Positions 59,286 through 64,000 of a stretch of DNA of 64,000 nucleotides are shown here, piece after piece. Under the pieces are notes generated by a model, which saw only the letters and a list, made by a program, of their open reading frames with translations, was not told the DNA's origin and ran no database searches. The stretch covers positions 1 through 64,000 of the forward strand of contig NZ_JAYLLH010000017.1 in the NCBI RefSeq assembly GCF_035818635.1, read 5' to 3'. A program made the position numbers and the translations under genes. Numbering within the stretch: position 1 is the first letter of the stretch; each line of letters begins with the position of its first letter. The stretch comes from Mesobacterium_A hydrothermale (lineage in GTDB: Bacteria; Pseudomonadota; Alphaproteobacteria; Rhodobacterales; Rhodobacteraceae).

Positions 59286-59801
59286 CTAGTTTTTCTTCTT
59301 GGAGGATTTCTTCTTTTTCTTGTCTTTCTTCGCACCGGAGTCGTCGGCCTTTTTTGACGACTTGGTGGATTTGCCGGATTTCTTTTTGTCGTCGGCCCCC
59401 TTGGCCTTGGATTTTTTCTTTTTCGAAGCGTCCGCCTTGGCGGCGGGGTCCTTGGTTTTTTTCTTTTTCTTTTTGAGGGGCGGTGTTTCGGCCATGGCCG
59501 CCGGGGCCTCGAGACCAGGAGCGGCCGGGGCGCTTTCGTCAACGGCTTGGGCTGGCGGGGCTGCCAAGGCCGGGTCAAACGTGGCGGCACGTTCGTGGGC
59601 GGCCTCGTCTGCGATCTTGGCCTGCACCATGGCCTTCGCCGCCTGGTGAATCGCCGGAACCCGTCGCGCGCCAAGACCGCGCAGCGCCAGCAGCGCCTCT
59701 GGCGGGGCGGCGGCGACCTCTTCAGCGCTGCGCATGCCGGCGTCTTCCAGAAGTTGCGCCAGTGCGGGGCCCACGCCCCTGACGGTCTTGATCGGGATCA
59801 T
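59286..59801 (-). CDS. Helix-hairpin-helix protein with lysine-rich tail
   Basis: The 171-residue protein starts with an HhH-like domain (IKTVRGVGPALAQLLEDAGMRSAEEVAAAPPEALLAL, LGARRVPAIHQAA; residues 1-65), passes through an Ala/Pro-rich linker, and ends in a tail of about 60 residues that is almost half lysine (KKKKKKTKDPAAKADASKKK-type repeats to the C-terminus). HhH plus a lysine tail suggests non-specific DNA or RNA binding, like bacterial histone H1-type proteins. Its head resembles the DUF4332/ribosomal-associated helix-hairpin-helix proteins. It lies divergent from rpsB. Confidence 0.75.
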   Translation of the reverse strand: MIPIKTVRGVGPALAQLLEDAGMRSAEEVAAAPPEALLALRGLGARRVPAIHQAAKAMVQAKIADEAAHERAATFDPALAAPPAQAVDESAPAAPGLEAPAAMAETPPLKKKKKKTKDPAAKADASKKKKSKAKGADDKKKSGKSTKSSKKADDSGAKKDKKKKKSSKKKN

Positions 59802-60030
59802 CTTTTCGTGTCCTTTCCGCTTCGGTCATTGTGCACTATGGCAGGCAAGCGGCCGCTGTCCAACGCAGATTTCAGGGGGTTGCGCCGGTGCGGCAATACC
59901 GCTATACGCGCGCCACTCAATCCGCTGGCGGGGTTGGGGCAGGCAGGGGAGACATCCCTGCAGGTCCACCGGTTGGGGTCATCCGACCCCGAGCATCCCG
60001 CCGAGGCAAGAAACCGGAAAGGAAAAAGAC

Positions 60031-60795
60031 ATGGCTCTTCCCGAGTTCACCATGCGTCAGCTGCTGGAAGCTGGCGTTCACTTTGGCCACCAGACGCAGC
60101 GCTGGAACCCCCGCATGGGCGAGTTCATCTATGGTGCACGCAACGGCATTCACATCATGGACCTGACGCAGACCGTCCCGATGCTGGACGCGGCGCTGAA
60201 CGCGATCCGCGACACCGTTGCCAAAGGCGGCCGCGTGCTGTTCGTCGGCACCAAGCGTCAGGCCGCAGCGCCGATCGCAGAAGCTGCCGAGAAATGCGCA
60301 CAGTATTACATGAACCACCGCTGGCTGGGCGGCACGCTGACCAACTGGCAGACCGTTTCGCAGTCGATCAACCGTCTGAAGGCGATCGACGAACGCCTGG
60401 ACGGCGGCGCCGAAGGCCTGACCAAGAAAGAGCGCCTGAACATGGAACGCGACCAGGGCAAGCTGCAGGCTTCGCTGGGCGGGATTCGTGAAATGGGCGG
60501 CGTTCCCGACCTGCTGTTCGTCATTGACGTCAAGAAAGAAGCGCTGGCCGTGGCCGAAGCCAACAAGCTGGGCATCCCGGTTGTGGCGGTTGTCGACACC
60601 AACTGCTCGCCCGATGGTGTGGACTACATCATCCCCGGCAACGACGACGCCGCCCGCGCGATCTCGCTCTATTGCGATCTGGCCTCGCGTGCAGCCCTGG
60701 ACGGCATGACTGCCCAGATGGGGGCCGCAGGGGTTGACCTTGGTGCGCTGGAAGACGCGCCGGTGGAAGAACTGCTGGCGGACGCACAGGGCTGA
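60031..60795 (+). CDS. rpsB: 30S ribosomal protein S2
   Basis: The 254-residue protein matches S2 throughout: MALPEFTMRQLLEAGVHFGHQTQRWNPRM, FVGTKRQA, NHRWLGGTLTNWQTVSQSI, DLLFVIDVKKEALAVAEANKLGIPVVAVVDTNCSPDGVDYIIPGNDDAARAI. The ATG at 60031 follows GGAAAGGAAAAAG. It precedes tsf as in nearly all bacteria. The 230-base upstream region would hold its promoter and leader. Confidence 0.98.
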   Translation: MALPEFTMRQLLEAGVHFGHQTQRWNPRMGEFIYGARNGIHIMDLTQTVPMLDAALNAIRDTVAKGGRVLFVGTKRQAAAPIAEAAEKCAQYYMNHRWLGGTLTNWQTVSQSINRLKAIDERLDGGAEGLTKKERLNMERDQGKLQASLGGIREMGGVPDLLFVIDVKKEALAVAEANKLGIPVVAVVDTNCSPDGVDYIIPGNDDAARAISLYCDLASRAALDGMTAQMGAAGVDLGALEDAPVEELLADAQG

Positions 60796-60830
60796 TCCGG
60801 CCCGCGTCACGCAACTGTCATCGAAACATG

Positions 60831-60858
60831 AAAGGGGGCGCGGCATATGCCGCCCCCT
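60831..60858 (+). terminator. Hairpin between rpsB and tsf (attenuator-like)
   Basis: A near-perfect palindrome (GGGGGC-GCGGCATATGCCGC-CCCC) in the 93-base rpsB-tsf gap, without a U-tract. It is more likely a partial terminator or mRNA processing site that adjusts tsf level than a full stop. Confidence 0.55.
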
Positions 60859-60888
60859 GACCCTATTTGAAAGATGAGGAGAGCCACC

Positions 60889-61764
60889 ATGGCGATCACT
60901 GCTGCACAGGTGAAAGAACTGCGCGAAATGACCGGCGCAGGCATGATGGATGCCAAGAAGGCGCTGGTTGAAACCGATGGCGACATGGACGCCGCCATTG
61001 ACTGGCTGCGCACCAAGGGCCTGGCCAAGGCCGCAAAGAAATCCGGCCGGACCGCGGCAGAGGGCCTGGTGGCCGTCAAGGTCGCAGACGGCAAGGGCGT
61101 CGCTGTCGAGGTGAACTCGGAAACCGACTTTGTCGCCAAGAACGCCGACTTCCAGAAAATGGTTGCCGGAATCGCGGAAGCCGCGCTGACGGCGACCGAC
61201 GTTGAAGCCCTGAAAGCGGCTGACATGGACGGCAAGTCCGTGGCCGACGTCATCACCGACAAGATCGCCACCATCGGCGAGAACATGTCGCTGCGTCGCA
61301 TGGAAACCGTCGAAGGCGACGTTGTGGCATCTTACGTCCACAATGCGGCCGCGGAGGGCATGGGCCAGATCGGTGTTATCGTCGCCATGAAAGGCGGCGA
61401 TGAAGGCTTTGCCAAGCAGGTCGCCATGCACGTGGCAGCGGCCAACCCGCAGGCTTTGAACGAAGCTTCGCTTGATCCGGCTGTGATCGAGAAAGAGCGT
61501 CAGGTCCAGATCGACATCGCTCGGGAATCGGGCAAGCCCGAAGCCGTGATCGAAAAGATGATCGTTGGCCGGATGAACAAGTTCCTGGCCGAAGTCACCC
61601 TGACCGGTCAGCAGTTCGTCATGGACACCGACAAGACCGTTGCACAAGCCGCAGCGGACAACGGCGCCGAAATCGTCGGGTTCATCCGCATGCAGGTGGG
61701 CGAAGGCATCGAGAAGGTCCAAGAAGACTTTGCTGCCGAAGTGGCCAAGGCTGCCCAGGGCTGA
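60889..61764 (+). CDS. tsf: Elongation factor Ts
   Basis: The 291-residue protein has the EF-Ts N-terminal UBA domain (MAITAAQVKELREMTGAGMMDAKKALVETDGDMDAAIDWLR), the TDFVA motif (VEVNSETDFVAKN) and two core domains. It exchanges GDP for GTP on EF-Tu. ATG at 60889 is preceded by GAGGAGAG. The family always starts with this UBA helix, so a longer frame is not needed. Confidence 0.98.
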   Translation: MAITAAQVKELREMTGAGMMDAKKALVETDGDMDAAIDWLRTKGLAKAAKKSGRTAAEGLVAVKVADGKGVAVEVNSETDFVAKNADFQKMVAGIAEAALTATDVEALKAADMDGKSVADVITDKIATIGENMSLRRMETVEGDVVASYVHNAAAEGMGQIGVIVAMKGGDEGFAKQVAMHVAAANPQALNEASLDPAVIEKERQVQIDIARESGKPEAVIEKMIVGRMNKFLAEVTLTGQQFVMDTDKTVAQAAADNGAEIVGFIRMQVGEGIEKVQEDFAAEVAKAAQG

Positions 61765-61792
61765 TCGCAAGACCGATCGCTGAAAAAAAGTG

Positions 61793-61822
61793 ACGGCGCC
61801 GTTCTGGGATGAACGGCGCCGT
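61793..61822 (+). terminator. Terminator after tsf
   Basis: An 11-bp perfect inverted repeat (ACGGCGCCGTT / AACGGCGCCGT) with an 8-base loop, followed by TCCTTGTTCT. It lies 29 bases after the tsf stop codon. Confidence 0.8.
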
Positions 61823-62164
61823 TCCTTGTTCTGACGTCCCCGAACGTGTTGGGGATGATCTGGGTCCGTCATCAAGGTGTGCCGGCTCGGGGGACGTTGA
61901 ATTCGCCCCCCGAAACCGACCCCGGCTATCACCGGCGAAACGTCAGAGCCCTGAAATAACAGGGTATTGGCGCTTCGATGTTCCAAGGCCAAAGCCACCA
62001 CTCACGGAACAAGGACACAGTGCCAATTTACCCAGGGTTAAGAAAGTCAGGTTTTCCCGACCTTTGGGAAAACACATGTTCACACTGGAAAAAGTGCCAA
62101 AAACACCACGAAACACGAAATTTATACCCAAAAAGGCGCAAATTCTGACGCGATTCAGGATCAA
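61823..62164. other. 340-base gap between tsf and the LuxR gene
   Basis: No gene is visible. A small hairpin CCCTG-AAATAA-CAGGG occurs at about 61951-61966. The remainder is AT-rich sequence downstream of both convergent genes. Confidence 0.5.
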
Positions 62165-62926
62165 TCAGACTTCGATTCGGAACATTTGATTCTGGAACGC
62201 CGCTTTCAGCACCGCTTGTGCGGTGGTTTCGACATTCAGCGCCTCACGCGCGAGGCGCAGGTGCTTTTCGACCGTTGCCTGGGTCAACCCCATGATCGCG
62301 GCGATATCCTGCATTGTCTTTCCATCACCCACCCATTCCAGCGCCTCGCGCTGGCGCTTGGTCAGCGATTGGTGCGGCGGCGTATAGGGCAGGGTGAGGA
62401 TCTTGAGATGCACGATATTGTTCATCAGAACGATCAACTCGCCTTGCTTTTCCCAGATAGCATCGGCATCCGATTGCGACATCCCGGGTTTCGCAGTCAG
62501 CGCGATGGCGCCCTTGGCGCGCGACGAGACGGAGCGGAAACTGATCGTGTAGCCCGCAATGACACCCATCGACAGATTGAATTCCAACACCCGGCGCTCC
62601 GCGGGTGTCAGCGTACCGGTTTCCATCATTTCCCCCAGAACCCGCCAGCTACACCAACCATCGTTGTCCAGCGACCAGCGCACCATCGGCGCATGGTGAT
62701 ACAGCGCATCTCCGACGAACTTGTCGGTATAGGCCCGGTCGTGGTTCGTGAGCAGCAGAAAGTCGTTCGGATCGCCCAGCGAATGTTGCGTCAGGAAGCG
62801 GGTAAACCCGTACATGATCCGGTCAAACCCGAAACTCGCCATGTTCTTGCAGTGTATGTCCCAAAGCTCTTCGATCGAAGCGGCGTTGGTCAGCTCGATC
62901 AGCTCTTTCTTTTGCACCGGTGTCAT
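62165..62926 (-). CDS. LuxR-family quorum-sensing type regulator (solo)
   Basis: The 253-residue protein has an N-terminal autoinducer-binding domain (FGFDRIMYGFTRF, WSLDNDGWCSWRVLGEMMETG, residues 15-165) and a C-terminal LuxR helix-turn-helix (LTKRQREALEWVGDGKTMQDIAAIMGLTQATVEKHLRLAREALNVETTAQAVLKA). This is the N-acyl-homoserine-lactone responsive class common in Rhodobacteraceae. No luxI is visible in the window, so it may be an orphan. Key autoinducer-pocket residues are only partly preserved and the ligand is not certain. Confidence 0.9.
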   Translation of the reverse strand: MTPVQKKELIELTNAASIEELWDIHCKNMASFGFDRIMYGFTRFLTQHSLGDPNDFLLLTNHDRAYTDKFVGDALYHHAPMVRWSLDNDGWCSWRVLGEMMETGTLTPAERRVLEFNLSMGVIAGYTISFRSVSSRAKGAIALTAKPGMSQSDADAIWEKQGELIVLMNNIVHLKILTLPYTPPHQSLTKRQREALEWVGDGKTMQDIAAIMGLTQATVEKHLRLAREALNVETTAQAVLKAAFQNQMFRIEV

Positions 62927-63068
62927 TCGGAACCTTCAAGACGTTTGGTTTTGCGTCGGCCAGACGGGACTGGGAACCCGAAAACGTGGAATTTCCGTTG
63001 GCGGACAAGGGATAACGTGGTTTTCTATGGCCTGTTACCGCGCCTTCGTCTACCACTCTAGTATTAAC

Positions 63069-63084
63069 ATAATCCTGATTATGG
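63069..63084. promoter_or_regulatory. Perfect 16-bp palindrome between luxR and the downstream genes
   Basis: CATAATCCTGATTATG: CATAATC and GATTATG are exact reverse complements around a 2-base centre. It lies 143 bases before the LuxR start on one side, in front of the MttB-family gene on the other. It has the size of a dimeric regulator site (LuxR or GntR type), but the sequence does not match a classical lux box. Confidence 0.4.
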
Positions 63085-63327
63085 GACTTATTCGTGGCGC
63101 CTTTCCCAAGCGCCTTCTTTAAAACTTCGATAAATCAGCGACTTATAGGCGGATGCGAAACTTGCGCGCACTGCCACCCCAACACAATAAAATTTTACCA
63201 ATTGGTCTTTTTAGGCAGGCCTCCTCGCAATCGCACGGCCTGTCTGCGACATTTTGTCGTTTTCCGAACAGATCCCGCCGAAATGGCGCGGCAGCCTGTC
63301 ACGAAAGCAAGCAGAGCCTGGACTTAC

Positions 63328-63450
63328 ATGGCACCAAAAGACCGCACCACCGCAGAGACCGAGCGCATGGTCGGCGCCCGCAGAGGGCGCGCCGCGCGCG
63401 GTCAACCGACATCGGGCCTGACCCGCGTTGTCCAAGTCGTCCAATTCTGA
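63328..63450 (+). CDS. Possible 40-residue leader ORF
   Basis: ATG at 63328 opens a 40-codon frame, MAPKDRTTAETERMV... with a run of Arg and Gly (GARRGRAARG). It ends nine bases before the MttB-family start. Its arginine-rich segment resembles the start of the next protein (RRSGGRAARHLARSN), so it may be a duplicated N-terminus or a chance ORF. No ribosome site is convincing. Confidence 0.3.
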   Translation: MAPKDRTTAETERMVGARRGRAARGQPTSGLTRVVQVVQF

Positions 63451-63459
63451 AGGTGTTCC

Positions 63460-64000
63460 ATGTCCACAGCTCCAGTGTCCCGCCGCAGCGGCGGCCGCGC
63501 CGCACGTCATCTTGCCCGCAGCAACCCCCTAGAAGACCACTTGCGCCCTATCCGTCCGGGGATGTCCGGCGGCCTTTATCGCCCGCTGTCGGACGATGCC
63601 ATTCAACGCATCCACCGGGGCGCGCTTGACGCGCTGTGGGAAATCGGTCTGGCAGACCCGCCCGAAAGCGGGATCGCCGCAATGACACAGGCCGGTGCGG
63701 TTCTGGGCGCGGACGGACGCCTGCGCTTTCCCCCTTCCCTGGTGGAAGACGCACTGGCGGCGGCCAACCGTGACGTGATCCTGCATGGCCGCGATCCAAT
63801 CCATGACCTCGACCTCAGCGGAAACCGAGTGCATTACGGCACCGCTGGCGCCGCCGTGCATTTGGTTGATATCGACAGCGGCGATTACCGCGAAAGCACG
63901 TTGCAGGATCTCTATGACGCGGCGCGGATTGCCGATACGCTGGACAACATCCATTTCCTGCAACGGCCAATGGTCGCCCGTGACATCGAAGACCCGAGGG
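63460..64000 (+). CDS. Trimethylamine methyltransferase (MttB) family protein, N-terminal part (partial)
   Basis: The frame is open to the window's right edge (180 codons). It reads RRSGGRAARHLARSNPLEDHLRPIRPGMSGGLYRPLSDDAIQRIHRGALDALWEIGLADPP, then HDLDLSGNRVHYGTAGAAVHLVDIDSGDYRESTLQDLYDAARIADTLDNIHFLQRP, which is the N-terminal part of the MttB/MtgB superfamily. Members take methyl groups from trimethylamine or glycine betaine to a corrinoid protein. Rhodobacteraceae carry several non-pyrrolysine members of unclear substrate. The pyrrolysine position is beyond the window. The start at 63460 has AGGTG close by. Confidence 0.82.
   Translation, partial: MSTAPVSRRSGGRAARHLARSNPLEDHLRPIRPGMSGGLYRPLSDDAIQRIHRGALDALWEIGLADPPESGIAAMTQAGAVLGADGRLRFPPSLVEDALAAANRDVILHGRDPIHDLDLSGNRVHYGTAGAAVHLVDIDSGDYRESTLQDLYDAARIADTLDNIHFLQRPMVARDIEDPR

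Noticed and set aside
59917..62001. Open frame of 694 codons on the minus strand
   Set aside because: Antisense to rpsB and tsf, whose identity is certain.

Overview
The window is about 64 kb of high-GC DNA typical of a marine Rhodobacteraceae (Roseobacter-group alphaproteobacterium). Support for this comes from rpsB-tsf with Roseobacter-like neighbours, an entericidin-type lipoprotein, a heterotetrameric sarcosine oxidase cluster, an MttB-family methyltransferase, and an intergenic hairpin element (GGGGGCCAGCCCCC followed by a CCCCCGG-A-TATTT tail) present twice. No tRNA, rRNA, CRISPR array or intact transposase was seen.

Bases 1-5,250 look like accessory DNA. They hold the end of a conjugative trbI with its DUF2274 partner, an RpiR regulator divergent from a COG4280 membrane protein, an ArsR-rhodanese gene broken by an in-frame stop, a sterol-desaturase-like enzyme, a MerR regulator missing its DNA-binding domain, and a YnfA-like protein.

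Bases 5,360-18,975 form an envelope-stress module. It contains a cytochrome b561-like protein, a histidine kinase, an OmpR-type response regulator with a one-base deletion, a PepSY protein, MprF, a DedA-PAP2-LssY fusion, and a probable operon of unknown role (exported protein, COG4705 membrane protein, ABC exporter ATPase and two permeases, calcium-binding TSP3-type protein), followed by a DUF1003 protein. An identical-format motif, TTAC-N6-GTAAG, lies 70-95 bases before the cytochrome b, PepSY/mprF, exported-protein and second mprF (36.7 kb) genes, which suggests one regulon.

Bases 19,975-35,916 encode glycine betaine (or a related methylated amine) uptake and stepwise demethylation: BCCT transporter, Rieske oxygenase and its reductase, aldehyde dehydrogenase, a dimethylglycine dehydrogenase-like gene (frameshifted), sarcosine oxidase SoxBDAG, and PurU for one-carbon disposal. 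Diverged direct copies of a ~210-bp sequence lie on both sides of this block, 17.0 kb apart.

Bases 36,731-45,510 contain a second mprF and a 1,839-residue RTX protein ending in three 273-residue repeats, each made of about three lectin-like sub-repeats. A 30-codon membrane ORF lies next to it. Bases 45,747-64,000 look more like core genome: Bcr/CflA efflux pump, small K+ channel, DsbA-like protein, acyl-CoA ligase with an XRE-cupin regulator, peptide-binding protein with entericidin, a probable small RNA with its own promoter and terminator, 3-hydroxybutyrate dehydrogenase, an octaheme tetrathionate-reductase-like cytochrome with a membrane cytochrome b, DUF502, psuK-psuG, an HhH protein with a lysine tail, rpsB-tsf, a LuxR solo, and the start of an MttB-family gene.

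Three genes are broken by single-base changes (ArsR-rhodanese, response regulator, dimethylglycine dehydrogenase). These may be true mutations or sequencing errors.
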